NCBI GenBank assembly: GCA_023511475.1
Contig: JAIMBM010000060.1
Span: forward strand, 1 to 10,123
DNA: 10,123 nucleotides
From: Anaerolineae bacterium
GTDB taxonomy: Bacteria; Chloroflexota; Anaerolineae; SpSt-313
Direction of reading: 5' to 3'
Below the pieces are notes generated by a model. The model did not search any database and was not told the origin of the DNA. It worked only from the letters and a program-made list of their open reading frames with translations. Position 1 is the first letter of the stretch. Each line of letters opens with the position of its first letter. Positions 1 to 6,621 of the stretch are shown piece by piece. The position numbers were made by a program, and so were the translations under genes.

Positions 1-374
1 GTACCGGCCGCCGGCATGCTTCGACTGGCGAGGATATCGACGCCGGTACCCAGGGCATCCGACAGCACCACCTGCCCCGCACGAACCGGCGCCTCGAGCT
101 CGACCCCCCTGAGCCGGTCCATCAGCTCGATGATCCTGCCCTTGGGGAACGGCGCAGCCGTACCGACCGGCACCAGCGGGTGCAGCCCCCCGCGGACGCG
201 AACGGTTGTGGCCACCATGCGCCGCGGATCGCTCAACTCGGCCCGCGCGTACTCGATCCCTCGGCGGCACGCGTGGCCGCTCACCTCCACGAGCGCCGGC
301 CCCTCGTGCGTCACCTCCAGCGAGCACCCCATCGGGCAGGTGATACAGATGAGCCGCGCCTTCTCCTGAGCCAT
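1..374 (-). CDS. DUF1667 family protein, putative Fe-S subunit of G3P oxidation complex (3' end beyond window)
   Basis: Small cysteine-rich protein of the DUF1667 family. It starts at ATG 374 and is still open at base 1, giving 124 visible codons; family members are about this size, so only a few residues are probably missing. Seen: N-terminal cysteines at residues 10, 13, 17 and 36 (CITCPMGC, then GHACRRG), an arrangement that could hold an iron-sulfur cluster or metal; then RGIEYARAEL, the TTTVRV segment and a C-terminal LGTGVDILASR motif typical of the family. Known: DUF1667 genes commonly lie next to a G3P dehydrogenase and an FAD oxidoreductase, as in Thermotoga glycerol loci. Here it is the fourth gene of such an operon, 13 nt after the oxidoreductase stop, with a GAGGA ribosome site between. 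Inference: it is an electron-transfer or assembly subunit of a G3P-oxidising complex. The biochemical role is unproven. Family assignment is firm; function is tentative. Confidence 0.88.
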   Translation of the reverse strand, partial: MAQEKARLICITCPMGCSLEVTHEGPALVEVSGHACRRGIEYARAELSDPRRMVATTVRVRGGLHPLVPVGTAAPFPKGRIIELMDRLRGVELEAPVRAGQVVLSDALGTGVDILASRSMPAAG

Positions 375-387
375 AGCCGATTCCTCG

Positions 388-1659
388 TTACCCTTCCGTC
401 ACCATAACCACGAGCGCCTTCGCCTGCCGCACCCGGTCGTACGCGGTCGGCGGGAGCGTCACCATCACCATCTCGCCAGGCCGGGCGTAGCGGAGGCGCT
501 GCTCGGCGATGAGGGTATCGCCATCAGCGACCTGGACTCGCGCCCGGCCCTCGATCGGGCGGACGACGCGCAGCTGCAGCCGTTGCGGCCCCTCGGTGAG
601 GCTCTCAGGGTTCAGCCGCTGGGGCACGACGTGGCGGACGTTCTCGCCCGCGCACAGGCCAACGCTCGCCACTCCCTGCACCTGATCTCCCAACGCAGAG
701 CGAGCGGCGCTCCGCCCTGCCACATAGCCCGCTTCAGTCACCCAGTCGACCAGGTCATACACGTGCACGACGTTCCCGGCCGCAAAGATGCCAGGCACAC
801 TCGTGCCAAACCCTTGGTCAACGTACGGGCCACCCGTCGCCGGATCCAGCGACACGCCGGCCTGCCGGGATAGCTCGTTCTCCGGAATCAGCCCGACCGA
901 GAGCAGGAGCGTATCGCACGGGATCACCTCCGCGGTCCCCGGCACGGGGCGCCAGTTCTCATCGACCTGCACCGCCTCAACCGCCTCGACGCGCCGGTCA
1001 CCGAGAATCCGGGCCACGGTGTGACTCAGCTGCAGTGGCACGCCATAGTCCAGCAGGCACTGGACATAGTTCCGCGTCAGTCCGGTCAGGTAGGGCATGA
1101 TCTCCAGTACCCGCTCGACGCGCGCCCCCTCGAGCGTCAGCCGGCGGGCCATGATCATGCCGATGTCGCCGGAGCCGAGGATGACAAAACGCCTGCCCGG
1201 CATGTAGCCCTCGACGTTCACCAGCCGCTGGGCAGTGCCCGCCGTATATACTCCGGCCGGCCGACTTCCGGGGATGCGGATCTGGGCACGGGTCCGCTCG
1301 CGGCAGCCCATCGCCAAAACGATGGCCCGCGCTTCCAGCTCCACCAGGCCGCTGCGGGTGCTCGTCACCCACAGGTGCCTCGACGGCGTGAGCTGAAGGA
1401 CCATCGCGTCCACCATCACGTCGACGCCGAGGGCGAGCGCCTCGTCGACAAAACGCTGCGCATAGGCGGGGCCGGTCAGGTCCTGCTTGAGAGTCTCGAC
1501 GCCAAAGCCGTGGTGAATGCACTGAAGCAGAATGCCCCCGGGCTCGACATCGCGCTCGATCACCAGTACGTGCGCGGCACCATGCTTCTTTGCCGCGATG
1601 GCCGCTGCCATGCCTCCGGGCCCCGAGCCGATGACGATCACATCATAGCTGCGCCTCAA
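388..1659 (-). CDS. FAD/NAD(P)-dependent oxidoreductase of the G3P oxidation cluster
   Basis: Flavoprotein of the pyridine-nucleotide-disulfide oxidoreductase fold, 423 aa. Seen: FAD-binding GSGPGG at residues 11-16 followed by an acidic strand end (IERD), a second nucleotide-binding motif GSGDIG at 162-167 for NAD(P)H, and the closing FAD motif VPGIFAAGNVVHVYD around 288-302. Cys47 in GGILLQCIHHG and Cys119 in AMGCRERTR are conserved-looking, but there is no CxxC redox-active disulfide in the usual place. The frame stays open to 1956 inside the upstream gene. I chose TTG at 1659 because the protein similarity begins there, it overlaps the upstream TGA as TTGA (a coupling arrangement), and GGAGG lies 12 nt upstream. 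Inference: it passes electrons between the G3P dehydrogenase flavin and a carrier, perhaps NAD(P)+, in a complex with the DUF1667 protein. It resembles the Thermotoga glycerol-locus oxidoreductase. The true electron acceptor is unknown. Confidence 0.9.
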   Translation of the reverse strand: MRRSYDVIVIGSGPGGMAAAIAAKKHGAAHVLVIERDVEPGGILLQCIHHGFGVETLKQDLTGPAYAQRFVDEALALGVDVMVDAMVLQLTPSRHLWVTSTRSGLVELEARAIVLAMGCRERTRAQIRIPGSRPAGVYTAGTAQRLVNVEGYMPGRRFVILGSGDIGMIMARRLTLEGARVERVLEIMPYLTGLTRNYVQCLLDYGVPLQLSHTVARILGDRRVEAVEAVQVDENWRPVPGTAEVIPCDTLLLSVGLIPENELSRQAGVSLDPATGGPYVDQGFGTSVPGIFAAGNVVHVYDLVDWVTEAGYVAGRSAARSALGDQVQGVASVGLCAGENVRHVVPQRLNPESLTEGPQRLQLRVVRPIEGRARVQVADGDTLIAEQRLRYARPGEMVMVTLPPTAYDRVRQAKALVVMVTEG

Positions 1660-3191
1660 CGTTCCCAACCGCCTCCTGCCCGGTGCCCGGCTCGCTCCGG
1701 GCCAGTGTCGCTCCAGTCTGCATCTTTGGTGGGCCGCGACAGGAACTCCGAGCCGGGCCCCTTCTTGGTCACCTGCAGTGGCGAGAGGCCCAGCTCTCGC
1801 GCCAGAATGGCAAGGACCCGCGGCGTGTCGAACCCTCCCTGGCACCGCCCCGTGCCTAGCCAGGTACGCCGCTTGAGGGCATCGTAGGTACGGGCCGGGA
1901 TTGGGGCGTGGATCTCGGCCACGATCTCGCCCTCGGTGACCGTCTCGCACCGGCACACGATCCGTCCGTAGAGCGGGTTGCGCCGCACCAGTGCCGCCTG
2001 CTCTTCTGGCGGCAGGTCACGAAAGCGCGGCCGCGCCCGGCGAATCGGGTTCCAGCTGCGCTTCTCGCGGAGGGGCTCCCCCGCATCCCGGAGCAACTCC
2101 ACCACCCTGTCGGCGATAGCGGGTGCCGCGGTGAGCCCGGGCGATTCGATCCCGGCGAGGTTCACGAGCCCCTGCACGCCCTCGGCAATCTCGACCACAA
2201 AGTCGTGCCCATAGTCGACCCCCGGGGTCAGGCAGCGCGCATTGCCCGCCGCCCGCAGGCCGGCGAACAGGCCGATGACCGCCCGAGGATCGAGGCCCGG
2301 CACGAGGCGCTGGGCCCCTCTCCAGACCTCCTCAAGCCCCTCCCTCGTAACCGACCGGTCCTCCTTGCTGGCCACGTCCTGCGCGTTCGGTCCGACGATG
2401 GGGTTGCCATGCACCGTGGCGGTCACGAGGATCCCCTTGCTCACGGCCGTGGGCACGGGAAAGAGCACACTCCTGAGCGGAAGCTGGGCGCGGTCGAGCA
2501 CATAGTACTCCCCCCGCCTCGGAGTGATGCGGAAGTCAGGCCGCACGCCGGCCTTGTGCATGACCTCGTCCGCATAGACCCCGGCAGCATTGACGACCCA
2601 CCGGCAGCGAAAGCTTCCCCGGCTGGTCCGGACGCCTGCGATGCGGCGTACCTCCATGTGGAACCCCTCGAACGCCGTCTCAAGCATCAGGGTCACGCCG
2701 TTGGTCACGGCGTTCTCAGCCGCGGCCAGCACCGCAGCGAAAGGGTCACAGATGCCGCTCGTCGAGGCCCAGAGCGCGGCGCAGGCCTTGGGATTGACCA
2801 GGGGCTCGCGCCGGCGCAGCTCCTCGCCGGACAGCATCTCCATACCGGTAACGCCATTGGCTCTCCCCTGCTGCAGCAAGAGCTCTAGCCGCGGCACCTC
2901 TTCGGGATCGACCGCCACCACATAGTCGCCTCGCCTCTCAAAGGGAATGTCGAGCTCGGCGGCCAGCGTATCCCACATGCGGTTGCCGGCGACGTTCAGC
3001 GCCGCCTTCAGGGTGCCGGGGACCGGGTCGTACCCGGCATGCACGATGGCGGTGTTGGCCGAGCTTGTGCCGGCGCCAACGTCGGACTCTTTGTCGATGA
3101 GGAGCACACTGAGGTCATAGCGGGAGAGGACGCGGGCCACCATGCAACCGACAACACCGGCCCCGATGATCGCAACATCGTATGTCTGCAT
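1656..3191 (-). CDS. FAD-dependent glycerol-3-phosphate dehydrogenase (GlpA/GlpO-like) with C-terminal BFD-like [2Fe-2S] domain
   Basis: Oxidises sn-glycerol 3-phosphate to dihydroxyacetone phosphate using FAD; 511 aa. Seen: N-terminal Rossmann motif GAGVVG at residues 10-15 with LLIDKE strand end, the SSANTAIVHAGYDP region typical of this anaerobic-type family, a DAO-fold body to about residue 355, then a linker and a BFD-like [2Fe-2S] domain at about 411-460. Ligand cysteines are visible at 413 and 415 (CRC) and 450 (GRCQGGF), but the expected fourth cysteine is Asp455. The extra tail after about residue 480 is polar and low in similarity. The start is ATG 3191, because the upstream extension of the frame lies inside glpK. 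The gap to glpK is 10 nt with only a weak ribosome site, so coupling to glpK translation is likely. Some relatives are annotated as L-2-hydroxyglutarate oxidases; the glpK neighbour makes G3P the preferred substrate. No membrane anchor is visible, unlike GlpABC, where GlpC supplies one. Confidence 0.9.
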   Translation of the reverse strand: MQTYDVAIIGAGVVGCMVARVLSRYDLSVLLIDKESDVGAGTSSANTAIVHAGYDPVPGTLKAALNVAGNRMWDTLAAELDIPFERRGDYVVAVDPEEVPRLELLLQQGRANGVTGMEMLSGEELRRREPLVNPKACAALWASTSGICDPFAAVLAAAENAVTNGVTLMLETAFEGFHMEVRRIAGVRTSRGSFRCRWVVNAAGVYADEVMHKAGVRPDFRITPRRGEYYVLDRAQLPLRSVLFPVPTAVSKGILVTATVHGNPIVGPNAQDVASKEDRSVTREGLEEVWRGAQRLVPGLDPRAVIGLFAGLRAAGNARCLTPGVDYGHDFVVEIAEGVQGLVNLAGIESPGLTAAPAIADRVVELLRDAGEPLREKRSWNPIRRARPRFRDLPPEEQAALVRRNPLYGRIVCRCETVTEGEIVAEIHAPIPARTYDALKRRTWLGTGRCQGGFDTPRVLAILARELGLSPLQVTKKGPGSEFLSRPTKDADWSDTGPERAGHRAGGGWER

Positions 3192-3201
3192 GGCCGCCAG
3201 C

Positions 3202-4716
3202 CTAGTCCACCCAGTTGAAGGTTCGCTCGACCGCCTTGAGCCAGCCCCTGTAGAGCCGCTCGCGGGTCTCGGCATCCATCTGCGGCTGCCACGTCCGGTC
3301 GACCTGCCAGTTCCGACGCAGGTCCTCCAGCCCGCTCCAGAACCCGACGGCAAGGCCGGCAGCATAGGCCGCGCCGAGGGAAGTCGTCTCGGCGACGGTC
3401 GGGCGGACGACCGGCACGCCGAGGATATCGGCCTGGAACTGCATCAGAAGCTCGTTATGCACCATGCCGCCATCGACGCGAAGGGAGGAGAGGACAACGC
3501 CCGAGTCCTTCTGCATGGCCTCGAGCACCTCGCGCGTCTGATAGGCCGTAGCTTCGAGAGCCGCGCGACAGATGTGACCCTTGTTGGCATAGCGGGTCAG
3601 GCCCACGATCACTCCCCGGGCATCCCCGCGCCAGTACGGGGCAAAGAGCCCGGAAAAGGCCGGCACCAGGTACACACCGCCGTTATCGGGGACCTGCCGG
3701 GCATAGTCTTCGACGTGCCTGGAAAAGTCGAAGAAGCGCAGGTTATCCCGCAGCCACTGCACGAGGGCCCCGGCGACGGCGATCGAGCCCTCCAGGCAGT
3801 ACACGGCCGGCGACCGGCCGAACCTGTAGCCGACCGTGGTGAGCAGCCCGCTCTGCGAGGGCACCGGGCGCGTACCGGTGTTCAGCAGCATGAAGCAGCC
3901 GGTGCCGTAGGTGTTCTTGGCCTGGCCGGCGCTGAAGCAGGTCTGCCCGACGAGCGCCGCCTGCTGATCTCCGAGGTCACCGCAGACCGGGATGGCGGCC
4001 CCCAGCGGGCCTTCGCGATCGGTGTAGCCATAGACCTCCGGATCGCTGGAAGGGCGGATGGTGGGCAACATCTGGCGGGGAATGCCCAGAATCTCGAGGA
4101 TCTCCGGGTCCCAGTCCAGAGTCTCCAGGTCCATGAGCATCGTACGGCTGGCGTTGGTGACGTCAGTGACGTGCACGCCGCCGCGCGGGCCGCCGGTCAG
4201 CCACCAGATCTCCCAGGTGTCCACAGTGCCAAAGAGGGCATCGCCCCTCTCGGCAGCCGCGCGCACGCCCGGGACGTTATCCAGAATCCACCGGATCTTG
4301 GGCCCCGAGAAGTAGGTCGCCAGGGGAAGGCCAACCCGGGCGCGAAAGCGATCCTGACCGCCGTCGCGGGCCAGCTCGTCGCAAATGTCCTTCGTACGGG
4401 TGCACTGCCAGACGATGGCATTGTAGTAGGGCTTGCCGGTATGGCGGTCCCATACCAGTGTGGTCTCCCGCTGGTTGGTCACGCCGATGGCCGCCAGCTC
4501 CTGCGCGCGGATGCCGGATCGCTCCAGCGCGCCGCGGATCACCTCCTGGGTACGCTGCCAGATCTCGAGGGGGTCGTGCTCCACCCACCCCGCCTGCGGG
4601 TAGATCTGCCGGTGCTCAAGCTGGTGCGCACCCAGGATCCGACCCGCCGAGTCAAAGATCATGAAGCGAGTCGAAGTCGTGCCCTGATCGACGGCTGCGA
4701 TGTAGCGCCCGGCCAT
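3202..4716 (-). CDS. glpK: Glycerol kinase
   Basis: Phosphorylates glycerol with ATP to sn-glycerol 3-phosphate in the cytoplasm, trapping it and feeding the next gene's dehydrogenase. It is 504 aa, the normal length for GlpK. Seen: the FGGY-family N-terminal phosphate loop DQGTTSTR at 10-17; glycerol-contacting NQRETT (Arg83, Glu84), Trp103 in NAIVWQCTRT, Tyr135 and the catalytic Asp250 in CGDLGDQQAALVGQ; NTYGTGCFMLLNTG at 268-281; and the second FGGY signature starting at GGMVHNELL around 417. Every key residue I can check is present. The start is ATG 4716, supported by AGGAGGG 5 nt upstream; the 25-residue upstream extension is in the promoter region. It is first in a four-gene operon, with its promoter at 4762-4791. 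No glycerol facilitator (glpF) gene and no antiterminator glpP gene is in the window. Confidence 0.97.
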   Translation of the reverse strand: MAGRYIAAVDQGTTSTRFMIFDSAGRILGAHQLEHRQIYPQAGWVEHDPLEIWQRTQEVIRGALERSGIRAQELAAIGVTNQRETTLVWDRHTGKPYYNAIVWQCTRTKDICDELARDGGQDRFRARVGLPLATYFSGPKIRWILDNVPGVRAAAERGDALFGTVDTWEIWWLTGGPRGGVHVTDVTNASRTMLMDLETLDWDPEILEILGIPRQMLPTIRPSSDPEVYGYTDREGPLGAAIPVCGDLGDQQAALVGQTCFSAGQAKNTYGTGCFMLLNTGTRPVPSQSGLLTTVGYRFGRSPAVYCLEGSIAVAGALVQWLRDNLRFFDFSRHVEDYARQVPDNGGVYLVPAFSGLFAPYWRGDARGVIVGLTRYANKGHICRAALEATAYQTREVLEAMQKDSGVVLSSLRVDGGMVHNELLMQFQADILGVPVVRPTVAETTSLGAAYAAGLAVGFWSGLEDLRRNWQVDRTWQPQMDAETRERLYRGWLKAVERTFNWVD

Positions 4717-4721
4717 GGTGA

Positions 4722-4728
4722 CCCTCCT
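4722..4728 (-). promoter_or_regulatory. Ribosome binding site of glpK
   Basis: On the minus strand this reads AGGAGGG, 5 nt before ATG 4716. It fixes the glpK start and rules out the longer frame that begins at 4791, which would run through the promoter's -10 box. Confidence 0.75.
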
Positions 4729-4761
4729 GTGACCCGATCCAGTACTACTGCTCAAGCCGGG

Positions 4762-4791
4762 ATTATAGCACCTGCCGGCGCGGAAGAGCAA
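4762..4791 (-). promoter_or_regulatory. Promoter of the glpK operon (minus strand)
   Basis: Read on the minus strand, a perfect TATAAT -10 box (4767-4762) is preceded by TG in the extended -10 position (TGCTATAAT). A weak -35 TTGCTC (4791-4786) lies 18 bp upstream. Transcription would begin near 4755 and leave a leader of about 40 nt before glpK. The -35 is poor, so the extended -10 or an activator may matter. The same TGCTATAATC and CTTTGCT words recur on the other strand in the divergent promoter. Confidence 0.75.
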
Positions 4792-4813
4792 AGCGATCGA
4801 CAGGCTCTTTGCT
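4787..4813. promoter_or_regulatory. Inverted repeat spanning both -35 regions, candidate shared operator
   Basis: AGCAAAG at 4787-4793 and its exact reverse complement CTTTGCT at 4807-4813 are separated by 13 bp and centred on 4800, midway between two divergent promoters. Each arm covers most of one -35 box. A dimeric regulator bound here could control both operons. Part of the symmetry may simply come from the two -35 boxes being alike, so a regulatory role is inference. Confidence 0.4.
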
Positions 4814-4837
4814 ACGCTCGGCCCACGATGCTATAAT
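4809..4837 (+). promoter_or_regulatory. Promoter of the ABC transporter operon (plus strand)
   Basis: The -35 box is TTGCTA at 4809-4814 (four of six consensus bases). The -10 box is a perfect TATAAT at 4832-4837 with TG at the extended -10 position, and the spacer is the optimal 17 bp. Transcription would start near 4844, leaving a leader of about 20 nt before ATG 4866. It is divergent from, and a near mirror image of, the glpK promoter. Confidence 0.8.
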
Positions 4838-4849
4838 CGGACCGGTGGA

Positions 4850-4857
4850 AAGGAAGG
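4850..4857 (+). promoter_or_regulatory. Ribosome binding site of the ABC substrate-binding protein gene
   Basis: AAGGAAGG ends 8 nt before ATG 4866 and decides that start. The longer in-frame start at 4809 lies inside the -35 box, upstream of the expected transcript start. Confidence 0.7.
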
Positions 4858-4865
4858 GCCCGATT

Positions 4866-5873
4866 ATGTCCGGCCTGACCCGCAGAGAGTTGCTGTCTCT
4901 CGGCGCCCGCGCCGGGCTCGCCACGTTGGGCCTGGGGGGCCTGAGCGCCTGTCGCCGGGCGCCCGGCCGTCTGCAGACCATCGTGATCCAGGGGGCACCA
5001 TCGCCTCCCAGCCTCGCTCTGCTGCGCGTTGCCGAGCAGGGCGTGCCGAAGGAGCTTGCGGAGGAGGTCCGCTTCGCCGTCTGGTCAACGGCCGACGAGA
5101 TGCGAGCCCGTATCACGAGTGGCCAGGCTCACTTCTCGGGTGTGCCGACCAACGTGGCCGCCGCGCTCTACAACCGGGGCGTACCCGTGCAGCTCCTGAA
5201 CGCCTACATCTGGGGCATCCTCTACCTGGTGACGAGCGACCCCAACCTCTCCTCCCTCGCCGATCTGAAGGGCCAGCCCGTGCTCATCCCGTTCCGCGGG
5301 GACCTGCCGGATATCCTGACCCAGTACCTCCTGCGCCGTGAAGGCGTAAAGATGGCCTCTTTCCTCCAGGCGAATTATGTCAGCACCGCTCCGGAGGCGG
5401 CACAGCTCCTCGCCTCGGGGCGGGCCGCGCATGCCGTGCTTTCCGAGCCCTCCGCTACTCTCGCCATCCTGAAGGCGAAGCAGAACGGCATCACCCTCCG
5501 CCGGGCGGTCGACTACTGTGACGCCTGGGCGCAAGCCACGGGGCGGCCGCCCCGGCTGCCGATGGCCGCGGTCGTGGCAGACCGCACGCTCGGAGAGCGC
5601 CCGGCGGTGCTGGAGTGGTTCCAGGGCGCGCATCGCGCGGCCGTGGATTGGGTCATCGCGCACCCGGACGAGGCGACCCGCATGGGAGCCCATGTCTTTG
5701 AGGCGATCCCTGCCGAGGCGATGAGACAGTCGATCCCCTTCATCCGGTTTTCCTTTGTAGAGGCACAGTCCGCCCGGAGCGAGATCGAGTTCTTCCTCTC
5801 CGAGATGCAAAGCCTGTCGCCGGAGCTGATCGGAGGCCGGTTGCCGCCCGATGAGTTCTACTACAGGGGCTAA
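4866..5873 (+). CDS. ABC transporter substrate-binding lipoprotein, NitT/TauT type, with Tat-like signal
   Basis: Extracytoplasmic binding protein that would deliver a small solute to the permease encoded next; 335 aa. Seen: an N-terminal signal with twin arginines (LTRRELLSLG, Arg6-Arg7), a hydrophobic Gly/Leu/Ala stretch and a lipobox LSAC with Cys29. It should therefore be exported, probably folded through the Tat route, and lipid-anchored. The mature part looks like the NMT1/TauA/SsuA class: a LADLKGQPVLIPFRGD segment near 135-150, a TAPEAAQLLASGRAAHAVLSEP segment near 175-200 and a helical C-terminus. ATG 4866 has a good ribosome site. It overlaps the permease gene by 23 nt. Known substrates of the class include sulfonates, nitrate, thiamine precursors and aromatic acids; nothing here discriminates between them. 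The divergent glycerol operon may indicate co-regulation, but I cannot name the substrate. Confidence 0.87.
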   Translation: MSGLTRRELLSLGARAGLATLGLGGLSACRRAPGRLQTIVIQGAPSPPSLALLRVAEQGVPKELAEEVRFAVWSTADEMRARITSGQAHFSGVPTNVAAALYNRGVPVQLLNAYIWGILYLVTSDPNLSSLADLKGQPVLIPFRGDLPDILTQYLLRREGVKMASFLQANYVSTAPEAAQLLASGRAAHAVLSEPSATLAILKAKQNGITLRRAVDYCDAWAQATGRPPRLPMAAVVADRTLGERPAVLEWFQGAHRAAVDWVIAHPDEATRMGAHVFEAIPAEAMRQSIPFIRFSFVEAQSARSEIEFFLSEMQSLSPELIGGRLPPDEFYYRG

Positions 5874-6621
5874 GTTGGTTCGAGCAGCCTGGGCCGCAGC
5901 AGGTTTCGGCCTGTTGATGGCAGCCTGGAGCGTCCTGGCCGCCTTCTATCCATCGATCCTCCTGCCCTCTCCGCTGGAGGTCGTCGCCGCCCTCTGCTCC
6001 CTGGCTGCGAGCGGCGAGCTGGCGCGCGAGCTCGCGACGACGGTGTGGCGGCTGCTGGTCGCCTTTGCCCTCGGCGGAGGGCTGGGGATTGCCCTGGGCG
6101 TTCCCGCGGGCCGCGCGCGACCGCTCGCCGCCCTGCTCCGCCCGATCATGGCGGTGCTCGCCGGCGTGCCCCCCATCTCCTGGCTCGCTCTGGCCCTCAT
6201 CTGGTTCGGCACCGGCTCCCTCGCCCCGATCGTGGTCGCGTGGCTGGTGGCCATGCCGGCGGTCTTTGTGGCGACACTGGAGGGAATGCGCGCCCTGGAC
6301 CGCGACCTGGCCGACATGGCGCGAGCTTTTGGCCTGCAGAGGCTGGATATGCTGCGGGAGGTGTACCTGCCGGCGCTCACACCGCATCTCCTCTCGGGGC
6401 TGAGCACGGCAGCAGCGCTGACCGTACGCGTCGGCGTGATGGGCGAGTTCCTCGCCTCGAGCACCGGCGTTGGCAGTGCCATGGCCCTGGCCCGCACGCG
6501 GCTGGAGACGGCCGAGGTGCTCGCCTGGGTCGTCGTGGCCCTTGGCCTCCTCATGTTGGCCGAAGGACTGCTGCTCCGGCCCCTGGCCCGGCGCGCTGCG
6601 GTCTGGCGGAAGGAGGGCTGA
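5851..6621 (+). CDS. ABC transporter permease, SsuC/TauC type
   Basis: Inner-membrane permease of a NitT/TauT-type importer, 256 aa, the usual size. Seen: hydrophobic membrane segments at about residues 14-33, 66-86, 96-118, 123-142, 185-205 and 224-243, consistent with six helices. The cytoplasmic EAA-type coupling loop lies at about 155-174 (DMARAFGLQRLDMLREVYLP), where the ATPase docks. The start ATG 5851 overlaps the end of the binding-protein gene; GGAGG sits about 14 nt upstream, rather far. An internal TTG at 5875 just after the upstream stop is an alternative start that would trim eight residues. Its TGA stop directly abuts the ATG of the ATPase gene, so the three genes form one tightly coupled operon. 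Substrate specificity is not visible. Confidence 0.93.
   Translation: MSSTTGAKLVRAAWAAAGFGLLMAAWSVLAAFYPSILLPSPLEVVAALCSLAASGELARELATTVWRLLVAFALGGGLGIALGVPAGRARPLAALLRPIMAVLAGVPPISWLALALIWFGTGSLAPIVVAWLVAMPAVFVATLEGMRALDRDLADMARAFGLQRLDMLREVYLPALTPHLLSGLSTAAALTVRVGVMGEFLASSTGVGSAMALARTRLETAEVLAWVVVALGLLMLAEGLLLRPLARRAAVWRKEG

Noticed and set aside
1660..1956. Longer 5' end for the FAD oxidoreductase, starting at 1956
   Set aside because: These 99 codons lie within the [2Fe-2S] domain of the dehydrogenase gene, are Arg/Ala/Gly-rich and unlike any flavoprotein N-terminus; the TTG at 1659 fits better.
3142..4836. Plus-strand open frame of 564 codons opposite glpK
   Set aside because: It is the antisense shadow of a clear glycerol kinase; its translation shows no family motif, and long antisense frames are common at this GC content.
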